Positions 1 through 5,133 of a DNA stretch of 8,046 nt are shown here, one piece after another (position 1 is the stretch's first letter; every line of letters begins with the position of its first letter). The position numbers were made by a program, and so were the translations under genes. A model generated the notes under the pieces. The model searched no databases, was not told the origin of the DNA, and worked only from the letters and a program-made list of their open reading frames with translations. Source of the stretch: Methanobacteriota archaeon (GTDB taxonomy: Archaea > Thermoplasmatota > Thermoplasmata > Methanomassiliicoccales > Methanomethylophilaceae); NCBI GenBank assembly GCA_029574055.1, contig JAKQBQ010000155.1:1-8046 (forward strand), read 5' to 3'.

Positions 1-1
1 A

Positions 2-61
2 TCCATGTGCTATCTGGTAAGCGCGCAGGAGAACACCGACATGTACGGAAGAGGTGTGTGA
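2..61 (+). CDS. Possible C-terminal tail of an unidentified upstream gene
   Basis: Frame 2 is open from the window edge to a TGA at 59-61 and reads as 19 residues ending in NTDMYGRGV. The composition looks protein-like, and the AT-rich, apparently noncoding DNA begins right after the stop. A perfect 7-bp hairpin with a 3-nt loop (73-89) follows 12 nt downstream, as might be expected at a gene end, although no T-run follows it. The stretch is too short to identify, and a chance open frame is not excluded. Confidence 0.3.
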   Translation, partial: SMCYLVSAQENTDMYGRGV

Positions 62-132
62 GGTGTCTTCACTGCGGGCGCAGCCCGCACCTGTTTCCAC
101 TCAAATCAAAACAGGACCTTGGTCTCGGTCAT

Positions 133-140
133 TTTATATA
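133..140 (+). promoter_or_regulatory. Consensus archaeal TATA box with no gene downstream
   Basis: TTTATATA matches the archaeal TATA consensus. A plus-strand start would lie near 160-165, and a T7 run at 200-206 could end a transcript of about 40 nt. An 8-bp inverted repeat (AACAGGAC at 110-117, GTCCTGTT at 148-155) flanks it. Because TATATA is symmetrical, a minus-strand promoter is equally possible. In AT-rich DNA such a match can arise by chance. Confidence 0.3.
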
Positions 141-557
141 CTTTGTTGTCCTGTTATGGTTTGCTTCGGGTTTGACGGTAGAGTCACTCCCGTTTGCTCT
201 TTTTTTGATTTCATGCGCACTTGGACACACAGATATATGTATCTGATTTGCCTGCTATGCTTTGATCTTGAGGGATCCGACGTTTGCTGAGTTCGGCTCA
301 GCGTCTTGCGTCACTGCTTCCCCTCCTGATCATCTTCTTTTTATCCTCATTTCTGACTTTGTTTGATATTCTGTCTCTCAAAAAAAGCTAAATAACTCAT
401 ACCTTTACTATAGATCGGGTGAGGAGAAAGCAACTGTAGGCCATCGTCGACCGTTGTTCTCATCCACTCTGATTTTCTTGAGATTCAGATTGCCACTGTT
501 GACTTGGTCATTTATGCGTGTGAACAGTTAAATATTGCATACTCAATGTTAAGAGCA

Positions 558-588
558 GTAGTATCTCGCCGTAAAGGTGAGACGCTAC
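558..588 (+). ncRNA. Hairpin preceded by a TATA-like box; possible small RNA
   Basis: Bases 558-570 pair with 576-588 over 13 positions around a GTAAA loop, with one A-C mismatch (563/583) and two G-T pairs. A TATA-like TTAAATAT at 528-535 would place transcription start near 556-560, at the foot of the stem. A short T-run (593-596) follows. The strand is chosen from this order of TATA box, hairpin and T-run. No known RNA family is recognised; the hairpin could instead be a lone inverted repeat or protein-binding site. Confidence 0.3.
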
Positions 589-673
589 ACTCTTTTCCAA
601 TCCTTATGTTTGGTTGTTGTTTGTGGACATTATAGATCAGAAAATATCAGCCATACAGCACGATTTATGTAAG

Positions 674-692
674 GCGGGCCTGAAGGGATTCG
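674..692. repeat. Detached 19-bp copy of the tRNA-Lys 3' end (putative att site)
   Basis: Bases 674-692 are identical to 1583-1601, which cover the 3' end of the tRNA-Lys gene (discriminator base, acceptor strand, half of the T-stem and part of the T-loop). The copies are direct repeats 909 bp apart, and identity stops abruptly (T693 versus A1602). No tRNA can fold around this copy because the 5' half of the T-arm is missing. This is the usual footprint of site-specific integration into a tRNA 3' end, where the element restores the tRNA and leaves the displaced end at its far border. Confidence 0.65.
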
Positions 693-905
693 TAATATGC
701 GCCGCAACTGCGGCGGCACAGCAGCCGACGTGCGTTCTGTCGCGTTTGTGAGCCTGACCGAGTTTGACAGGGGTGACAATCCGGCGTAATTCTGTGGACA
801 TGACCGAAAACTGCCACATATCCTGCGCGGATTAATAGATTACAGGATCACGTTTTAACCCGTTCGAAGTTTTGATGAGATGGTGCCACGCATGATCCTT
901 ATAGG

Positions 906-1511
906 TCAATAGTCCAATAAGCGTCCATCATCATGCCATTCTCCATACATCTTGTTGCTTTTGGTATTCTCAATCAGTTTCCGCAGTCTTTTTTCGAAGA
1001 CATCGGGATGGTTGTATATCAGTTCCTTTTGGATGGTATCGACCCTGACGCGCCGATACAGTTCCGGAAATGCAAGGAAGTTGTCATAGACTTCCGGGTC
1101 CTCCTCCAAAGCCCGTTGAACAAGGGGATGTATCTCGAAAGACCCGGGCGACATGTCCGGAAGGCATTTCCGGCCTTCGTCGGTCATTAAACCCAATTTT
1201 TCCAGACGCCGCACACGCTCCTTATTCAATTCGGTCCAGTTCCCGTTTTTCCTCCGCGGCGTCAACCGCTGAGCTAGTTCGGTCTCGGAGTATTTTTTTC
1301 TCATGCCGTCTATCCACCCAAAGCAAAGGGCTTCTTCGACAGCCTCTAAATACAATATTGTGTCAGGCTTAGGTTTTTCGCTTATGAGTATCCAGCACGA
1401 TGATTCCGTTGTGCTGTTGGCGGCCAACCAATCCCTGAGCTCCAGGCGTGTTCTCAGCGGCAACAGATCTTCTCCTTTCCGGAGCATGGCCCGCCCATCC
1501 TTCTTAGACAT
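906..1511 (-). CDS. YdeI/OmpD-associated (OmdA) family protein
   Basis: A 201-residue protein of the YdeI/OmdA family. Hallmarks are EALCFGWIDG at residues 60-69, followed by RLTPRR and NWTELNKERV between residues 82 and 100; members share the WIDG block and a TPR-x-NWS/T-x-N-K segment. No signal peptide or membrane helix is visible. The biochemical role is not established; some bacterial members are linked to stress or peptide resistance, which cannot be transferred here. The ATG at 1511 is preferred over an in-frame TTG at 1523 because a TATA-like TAATAAAT (1536-1543, minus) lies about 28 nt upstream, fitting leaderless transcription. The gene lies between the tRNA-Lys gene and the detached copy of its 3' end, so it may be cargo of an integrated element. 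It is isolated, with no integrase nearby. Confidence 0.85.
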   Translation of the reverse strand: MSKKDGRAMLRKGEDLLPLRTRLELRDWLAANSTTESSCWILISEKPKPDTILYLEAVEEALCFGWIDGMRKKYSETELAQRLTPRRKNGNWTELNKERVRRLEKLGLMTDEGRKCLPDMSPGSFEIHPLVQRALEEDPEVYDNFLAFPELYRRVRVDTIQKELIYNHPDVFEKRLRKLIENTKSNKMYGEWHDDGRLLDY

Positions 1512-1535
1512 CAACGGGTGCAACGCATCCGTCCG

Positions 1536-1543
1536 ATTTATTA
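1536..1543 (-). promoter_or_regulatory. Putative TATA box of the YdeI/OmdA gene
   Basis: On the minus strand the sequence reads TAATAAAT, centred about 28 nt upstream of the ATG at 1511. This is the distance expected if transcription starts at or next to the start codon. It lies inside the putative integrated segment, so the gene would travel with its own promoter. Confidence 0.4.
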
Positions 1544-1583
1544 CTTAACGCGGCCACCGGCCGGAGAACGTGTTTTTTGAAAG

Positions 1584-1657
1584 CGGGCCTGAAGGGATTC
1601 GAACCCTTGGCCGATCGATTAAGAGTCGATCGCTCTACCTAGCTGAGCTACAGGCCC
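1584..1657 (-). tRNA. tRNA-Lys (anticodon CUU)
   Basis: The minus strand folds as a complete cloverleaf: acceptor GGGCCTG/CAGGCCC (7 bp), TA at positions 8-9, D-stem GCTC/GAGC, anticodon stem ATCGA/TCGAT with loop CTCTTAA, a five-base variable loop, T-stem AAGGG/CCCTT and loop TTCGAAT. The anticodon CTT reads AAG lysine codons. The discriminator base is G. CCA is not encoded and must be added by the nucleotidyltransferase. No intron is present. Its 3' end is duplicated 909 bp further along its own direction of transcription, marking it as a probable integration target. Confidence 0.95.
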
Positions 1658-1683
1658 CGTGCGCCTCTTGATTACATTATGAT

Positions 1684-1691
1684 AGATAAAA
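1684..1691 (-). promoter_or_regulatory. Putative tRNA-Lys promoter (TATA box)
   Basis: The minus strand reads TTTTATCT, centred about 30 nt upstream of the tRNA 5' end at 1657. This spacing suits an archaeal tRNA promoter with a very short 5' leader. Confidence 0.4.
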
Positions 1692-1700
1692 CTGTCTGTT

Positions 1701-1707
1701 TTTAAAT
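1701..1707 (+). promoter_or_regulatory. Putative promoter of the CBS/metallo-hydrolase operon
   Basis: TTTAAAT, extended upstream by further T residues, fits an archaeal TATA box. A start near 1730 would give a 5' leader of roughly 35-40 nt ending in an AGGAG (1761-1765) very close to the ATG at 1768. It is back-to-back with the tRNA promoter. Confidence 0.4.
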
Positions 1708-1767
1708 CTGTGCGGTACGACGGGCGCGAACACAAATCCTATATCTTCAGGGGTCATACCAGGAGCG

Positions 1768-2253
1768 ATGACAGAGTTAAGGGTAAGGGATCTAATGACC
1801 ACTCAGGTGTTGACCGTCAAACCGACAGACACGGTTAAACGGGCAACGATAAAAATGGCTGTGGACAACACGACCGGCGCGCCGGTGGTTGACAACAGGA
1901 ACCACGTGATCGGCATAATCACGGAGAAGGACATACTCGATCTGATAGTCGAGTACCAGGAGAAGCTGGACGCCGATCCGAATTCTCCGTACACGCTTCT
2001 CAACATGCCGATGGACGGGATCACAGACATAGCCCCGCTTGCGGACGCGATCAAGGCGATATCGGAGACGAAGGTAGAGGAGATAATGACCAGAAGCGTC
2101 CTTACGACGACTCCCGACGAGAAGATAGTCTACGCCCTGAAGAAGATGACGAATCTGAACGTGAACCGCCTGCCGGTCCTTGAGAAAGGGGTGCTGGTGG
2201 GGATACTGTCCAGATCCGACATAATATTCTACATCTACAAGAAGAAGATCTGA
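1768..2253 (+). CDS. Tandem CBS-domain protein
   Basis: A 161-residue soluble protein made almost entirely of two CBS domains, about residues 6-60 and 103-158, joined by a charged linker. Each repeat has the usual pattern: VRDLM-TTQVLTV then GIITEKDIL in the first, VEEIMTRSVLTT then GILSRSDII in the second. CBS pairs typically bind adenosine nucleotides or related ligands and regulate a partner; stand-alone archaeal ones usually have no assigned function. The start is fixed by the first repeat beginning at residue 6 and by an AGGAG two bases upstream, a short spacing. The stop is 5 bp before the next start, and the TGAGG that ends this gene supplies the neighbour's ribosome binding site, so the two genes are probably co-translated. 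Confidence 0.93.
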   Translation: MTELRVRDLMTTQVLTVKPTDTVKRATIKMAVDNTTGAPVVDNRNHVIGIITEKDILDLIVEYQEKLDADPNSPYTLLNMPMDGITDIAPLADAIKAISETKVEEIMTRSVLTTTPDEKIVYALKKMTNLNVNRLPVLEKGVLVGILSRSDIIFYIYKKKI

Positions 2254-2258
2254 GGCAG

Positions 2259-3020
2259 ATGTTCGAGGTACACGTCCTTGCAAGCGGCAGCGATGGGAAC
2301 TGCGCCATCATCCAGTTCGAGGACGAGGCGGTGATGATCGACGCCGGCATCAGCTGCAAGAAGACCATTGAGCTGATGGAAAAGGAAGGCGTAGACCGCA
2401 AGGTGCTGAAAGCCCTTCTCATCACCCATGAGCATACCGACCACATCGGCGGGGCCGGCCCGGTCTCCAGGAAGTTCGACATACCCGTCATGTGCAACAG
2501 GGCCACTTTTGAGAACAGCGACATCGGCAACGTTGCGTACGCCGAAATAAAGACCATGGGTTCCTTCTGCGTCGGAAGCATGAACATCACCCCCCTCCCC
2601 ACATCCCACAACGCCGTCGAGCCGAACGCCTTCTTTGTGGAGGCCGGCGGGAGGAGCGTTCTGGTCGCCACGGATACGGGGAAGCTCACATTCCAAGTGG
2701 AGCACGCGCTTAAGCAGGCCGATGTGGCGGTCATCGAATCGAATTACGACAAGAAGATGCTCGCCAACGGCCCTTACCCCCTATACCTCAAGAATCTGAT
2801 CGCCAGCGACATGGGCCATCTGTCCAACACGGATTGCGCCGGAGCGATAAAGAGGACGATGAGAGAAAACCGGCAAATATTCCTGGCACATTTGAGCAAG
2901 ACCAACAATGAGCCCGATCTTGCCAGAGATACCGTGTCGGAATTGACGGGGATCAAAAGACTGTGCATAGATTGTCTCGAATTCCCGGGAGACACCAGGA
3001 CCATCAGGGTCCGGGGCTGA
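2259..3020 (+). CDS. Metallo-beta-lactamase-fold hydrolase, WalJ/YycJ-like
   Basis: A 253-residue cytosolic metallo-hydrolase. The metal-binding motif THEHTDH is at residues 56-62, followed by a conserved histidine at 117 (TSHNA), an aspartate at 139 (ATDTG) and a histidine at 187 (GHLSN) or 211 (AHLSKTNN). The block ESNYD (160-164) followed by NGPYPLYLK and MGHLSN is characteristic of the YycJ/WalJ branch of the fold, whose members are thought to act on nucleic acids; the substrate here is not known. The length is normal and all expected ligands are present. Translation starts at ATG 2259, three bases after a GAGG that overlaps the upstream stop codon. The last 17 bp overlap the end of the convergent GINS gene. 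Confidence 0.93.
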   Translation: MFEVHVLASGSDGNCAIIQFEDEAVMIDAGISCKKTIELMEKEGVDRKVLKALLITHEHTDHIGGAGPVSRKFDIPVMCNRATFENSDIGNVAYAEIKTMGSFCVGSMNITPLPTSHNAVEPNAFFVEAGGRSVLVATDTGKLTFQVEHALKQADVAVIESNYDKKMLANGPYPLYLKNLIASDMGHLSNTDCAGAIKRTMRENRQIFLAHLSKTNNEPDLARDTVSELTGIKRLCIDCLEFPGDTRTIRVRG

Positions 3021-3777
3021 ACAGGACCGCTTTTTCCCTGTTGATGAGCGCGACAGCCATCGCCTTCGGCATTCTCACTATGTCTTCTTTGGACAGGTCG
3101 TAATTCCTGTCCGGGCCGGAGAAAGGCGGAAGGTCCTCAAGGATCCTTATGACCACCATCTCCTCTTCCGGTTCTTTCTCTTTGGGCTTTTCATGCAGCT
3201 GTTCGATGGCCCACTCATCCTCCGGCTCTTCGGCGGCCAGTTCCTCGATCATCTCTTCCATGAGGGGATCCGGCAAGACCTCTGTTATTTCCTCAGCCGG
3301 CTCAGGCTCGGCCGCTGCAGGCTCAGGCTTCTTCTCCTCGACCACGGGGTCCGGAACGATCGGAGGAGTGTCGAACTTCCGTTTGCCGGTGAGCTTGTCC
3401 ACAATACCCAGGTGCCTTCTGGATATATCTAAAATATGATCATAGTATTCACGCTCTTCCGGAGTGAGATTGTCCAATTTGTTCTGGCTGCCCCTTGCGC
3501 CGAGGAGGGCGAGGGACGAGATCTTCTCCATCCTAAGCTCGGTGATCTCCTTTGCCATGGAGGCCGCTTTTTTCCGGTGCTGGTTGGCCCCTTCGCACAT
3601 TATCGAATCGGGATCGGCGGAAAGATGCTTTTCGTACTCAGACCTTAGCAATACGATAAGGCGGGCCATTGCAGGATAAAGATCCCTTCTTACAGCCGAC
3701 AGGCTGCGGGAGCTTTTCTCCATCCGGTATACGGTGCCCAGATCCTCATAGGTCATTTGGTCGGAGTTCTTTGACAT
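3004..3777 (-). CDS. Archaeal GINS complex subunit (Gins51-type)
   Basis: A 257-residue replication factor. The N-terminal helical A domain (about residues 8-130) is followed by a long low-complexity linker rich in Glu, Pro and Ala (about 140-205) and a small C-terminal beta-rich B domain (207-253) with VVIRILEDLPPF and a DIVRMP..MAVALI segment. A-linker-B order is typical of the Sld5/Psf1-like Gins51 subunit. GINS joins Cdc45/GAN and MCM in the replicative helicase. Thermoplasmatales are known to use a Gins51 homotetramer, so a partner gene need not be nearby. A TATA box centred about 27 nt upstream makes the ATG at 3777 probably leaderless; ATG at residue 8 is an alternative. The acidic linker is long, with no sign of frameshift. 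Confidence 0.9.
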   Translation of the reverse strand: MSKNSDQMTYEDLGTVYRMEKSSRSLSAVRRDLYPAMARLIVLLRSEYEKHLSADPDSIMCEGANQHRKKAASMAKEITELRMEKISSLALLGARGSQNKLDNLTPEEREYYDHILDISRRHLGIVDKLTGKRKFDTPPIVPDPVVEEKKPEPAAAEPEPAEEITEVLPDPLMEEMIEELAAEEPEDEWAIEQLHEKPKEKEPEEEMVVIRILEDLPPFSGPDRNYDLSKEDIVRMPKAMAVALINREKAVLFSPGP

Positions 3778-3800
3778 CTGCTACCCCTATTTTCGTGTCG

Positions 3801-3806
3801 ATATAT
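3801..3806 (-). promoter_or_regulatory. Putative GINS promoter (TATA box)
   Basis: The minus strand reads CCATATATCG with the ATATAT core here, centred about 27 nt from the ATG at 3777. That spacing predicts transcription starting at the initiation codon itself. Confidence 0.5.
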
Positions 3807-3863
3807 GGTTTTATTCACGTCCGGTTTTTTTGGGGTCATCAGGTCTGCTGCGATCCCCGTATT

Positions 3864-3888
3864 TTCAGAGTAATTAGGGAACTCTGAA
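3864..3888. repeat. 8-bp perfect inverted repeat between divergent promoters
   Basis: TTCAGAGT (3864-3871) and ACTCTGAA (3881-3888) are separated by 9 nt. The repeat sits between the GINS TATA box and the TA-rich promoter of the membrane-protein operon, so it is better placed to be an operator than a terminator. No protein for it is identifiable. Confidence 0.35.
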
Positions 3889-3922
3889 CATATAGAAGGG
3901 GGCTTTACGGGGCGAAAAATTA

Positions 3923-3938
3923 TGATATATATATATCA
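3923..3938 (+). promoter_or_regulatory. Palindromic TA-rich promoter of the membrane-protein operon
   Basis: TGATATATATATATCA is a perfect 16-bp palindrome containing TATA boxes in both directions. Transcription on the plus strand would begin near 3955-3960, giving a 30-nt leader before the small ORF. A palindrome covering the TATA box could also be a repressor site competing with TBP. Confidence 0.45.
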
Positions 3939-3990
3939 CATATTGCCTATCAACTGTCGCAATCGGCAATACAGAGGGAGAATGAGCAAC

Positions 3991-4089
3991 ATGGACGATG
4001 CACGCGAAAGAGCTGTTGAATACCCGGATGACGCATCCGTTGGCACTTATCGTAAAGGACACGCGTCCTTTACTTCGAAGATGGAGTGA
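3991..4089 (+). CDS. Small ORF (32 codons), possible leader peptide
   Basis: ATG 3991 is preceded by a strong GGGAG (ending at 3980) with a 10-nt gap; an in-frame ATG at 3982 is only 1 nt from the same GGGAG and is less likely. The peptide is hydrophilic and charged (it begins MDDARERAVEY) and matches no family I recognise. Its last third contains a perfect 9-bp hairpin (4052-4073), and its TGA (4087-4089) lies 5 nt before the ATG of the membrane protein, directly after that gene's GGAG (4083-4086). This layout suggests translational coupling or leader-type control. A chance open frame in a long 5' leader is the main alternative. Confidence 0.4.
   Translation: MDDARERAVEYPDDASVGTYRKGHASFTSKME
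4052..4073 (+). promoter_or_regulatory. Perfect 9-bp hairpin before the membrane-protein gene
   Basis: GTAAAGGAC (4052-4060) and GTCCTTTAC (4065-4073) enclose the 4-nt loop ACGC. The stem ends 9 nt before the GGAG at 4083-4086 that serves the ATG at 4095. There is no T-run after it, so it is more likely to affect translation or RNA stability than to terminate transcription. Confidence 0.4.
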
Positions 4090-4094
4090 TCATC

Positions 4095-4862
4095 ATGGAA
4101 CCTCTTGTGGTTTCGGCTATAGCCATGATCGTCTTGTTTGTGCTGTTCGCAGCGGCATTGTATACCACATTGAAATACGGAAAGCACAGAAGAAAGGCAG
4201 TTTCTATCATGAACAAAGCGAAACTGATAGCCTATTGCATCCCGTTGATTGTTTCCGTTCTTTTAACAGCTGTCTTCCATCAGGAGCTGAGGGAGTACTT
4301 GGTCGCGCCTATGTGGAGCGTTGGCTTCGGAGTAATAGCCTTTGTCATCCTGTTCGATGTTTTCGAATCGAGAAAGGCAGGACGGTCGGAAGGAGATGAG
4401 ATGCAGCTGCGCTGGTTGTGGGGTTCGGCCCAGGGCGTGATGTACAGGGAGCGGGTGAAAAGCGCTGTTGTCATCGGTCTCATTTGGGGAGCGGCGGTAG
4501 CCGCAGTGGCCATTGCTTCATGGGACGAGCACCACGGCCTGGGATCCCTGATGTGGCTGATCTTTCCGCTGGTGATCATGGTAGTAGGGCTTTTGACATA
4601 TGTAGGGCATCGCAAGATGATGATCGGATACAAAACGAGGACAAAGGAGGAACAGGACAAGTACGATCTCAGATTGGCCTCTTCCTGCGTGGGGATATTC
4701 TTTGTGATATTCTCATTTCTCATGTTCCTGATGGATCTGCGGCCATTCACGATCGGCATCTGGATAGTTTGGGTGACAGCGATCATTGCAGCCGCGTGGT
4801 TCATATTCATGTTCGCCTACGTCTACCCCAAAACGTTCAAGGCAGACAAGGCGAGGACATGA
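4095..4862 (+). CDS. Seven-helix membrane protein with DUF3784-like C-terminal half
   Basis: A 255-residue integral membrane protein. Hydrophobic segments lie at about residues 4-24, 43-61, 72-90, 121-142, 151-171, 195-213 and 218-243. A cytosolic-type loop at 172-192 contains GYKTRTKEEQDKYD, resembling the GYNTMSKEEKxKYD signature of DUF3784 proteins, and two helices follow it. The first 100 residues are a separate unit, matched along their length by the adjacent 105-codon paralogue (shared MNK..I..Y..PLIVSV and ILFD.FES blocks), so the protein looks like this unit joined to a DUF3784-like unit. ATG 4095 is chosen over GTG 4086 because GGAG lies 8 nt upstream. No transport or enzymatic motif is visible, and the function is unknown. 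Confidence 0.82.
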   Translation: MEPLVVSAIAMIVLFVLFAAALYTTLKYGKHRRKAVSIMNKAKLIAYCIPLIVSVLLTAVFHQELREYLVAPMWSVGFGVIAFVILFDVFESRKAGRSEGDEMQLRWLWGSAQGVMYRERVKSAVVIGLIWGAAVAAVAIASWDEHHGLGSLMWLIFPLVIMVVGLLTYVGHRKMMIGYKTRTKEEQDKYDLRLASSCVGIFFVIFSFLMFLMDLRPFTIGIWIVWVTAIIAAAWFIFMFAYVYPKTFKADKART

Positions 4863-4932
4863 CGCCGCAGGCAAGTTGCGGAGTTCAGCCGCTCATAAAA
4901 AGCATACGTTTGACGGAGGATAGGTGCTGAAC

Positions 4933-5118
4933 ATGGATCCAATGCTAATCATCGCTGTATCGGTCACAGTGATCTGGGTCGGACTGTTGTACGTACAGGG
5001 GCGCATGCAGGAGAAATATACGGGATGCAGGAAAGAGGCATTCAGAGCAATGAATAAAACAAGGATTATTGTGTACGGCACTCCTTTGATCGTGTCTGTT
5101 TTTACTCTAACTCGGTAA
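4933..5118 (+). pseudogene. 5' part of a paralogous small membrane protein, cut by the IS
   Basis: Codons 1-57 (4933-5103) align without gaps after the first residues with the N-terminal unit of the gene just upstream: Y..C/HRK.A...MNK....I.Y..PLIVSV. A signal-anchor-like helix covers residues 4-22. At 5104 the frame enters the insertion sequence and ends at a TAA inside the left terminal repeat (5116-5118), adding four foreign residues. A GGTG 6 nt before ATG 4933 supports that start; GTG at 4924, 3 nt after a GGAGGA, is an equally plausible alternative that adds three residues. The remainder continues at 6774. Whether the truncated 61-residue product is still made is unknown. Confidence 0.85.
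5100..5103. repeat. Target site duplication, left copy (TTTT)
   Basis: TTTT directly precedes the left terminal repeat and matches 6770-6773 directly after the right one. A run of five T residues makes the exact phase slightly ambiguous, but removing one 4-bp copy restores the broken reading frame. Confidence 0.7.
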
Positions 5119-5133
5119 ATTGGGGTATAACTT
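5104..5133 (+). repeat. IS terminal inverted repeat, left
   Basis: It has three conserved blocks: ACTCTAACT (5104-5112), GGTAA (5114-5118) and GGTATAACTT (5124-5133). All are matched in the complement of 6740-6769, with five mismatches in the spacers. The inner block recurs in the transposase promoter. Confidence 0.92.

Larger units (their letters stand above)
62..905. other. AT-rich region without a convincing gene
   Basis: No open frame here has a recognisable domain, a good ribosome binding site or protein-like composition. Visible structure: a hairpin at 73-89 (TGCGGGC/GCCCGCA); an 8-bp inverted repeat (110-117 and 148-155) bracketing a consensus TATA box; a 7-T run at 200-206; a 6-bp stem at 230-245; a 6-bp stem with loop TTCGG at 286-302; a long hairpin at 558-588; the 19-bp tRNA-Lys end copy at 674-692; and a GC-rich 6-bp stem at 700-715. 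It may be accessory DNA, decayed genes or small RNA genes; the sequence alone does not decide. Confidence 0.5.

Noticed and set aside
7..290. Overlapping plus-strand open frames in the first 300 bases
   Set aside because: They are rich in Cys, Phe and Leu as expected for translated AT-rich noncoding DNA, with no start signal or family motif.
558..588. Single CRISPR-type repeat
   Set aside because: The stem occurs once, with no regularly spaced copies or cas genes in the window.
637..819. 60-codon minus-strand open frame overlapping the detached tRNA end
   Set aside because: Part of its sequence (NPFRPA) is simply the tRNA-Lys 3' end read as protein, it spans the putative att border, and it has no recognisable domain or ribosome site.
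1551..1577. CGGCC-ACC-GGCCG stem followed by T6 as a plus-strand terminator
   Set aside because: No plus-strand gene ends upstream of it, and on the minus strand the T-run is an A-run on the wrong side.
1792..2734. Long minus-strand frames opposite the CBS and metallo-hydrolase genes
   Set aside because: They lie antisense to two clear domain-bearing genes and have arginine- or serine-rich composition typical of shadow frames.
4280..4810. 176-codon minus-strand frame opposite the membrane protein
   Set aside because: It is antisense to a gene supported by paralogy, a ribosome site and hydrophobic segments, and shows no motif of its own.
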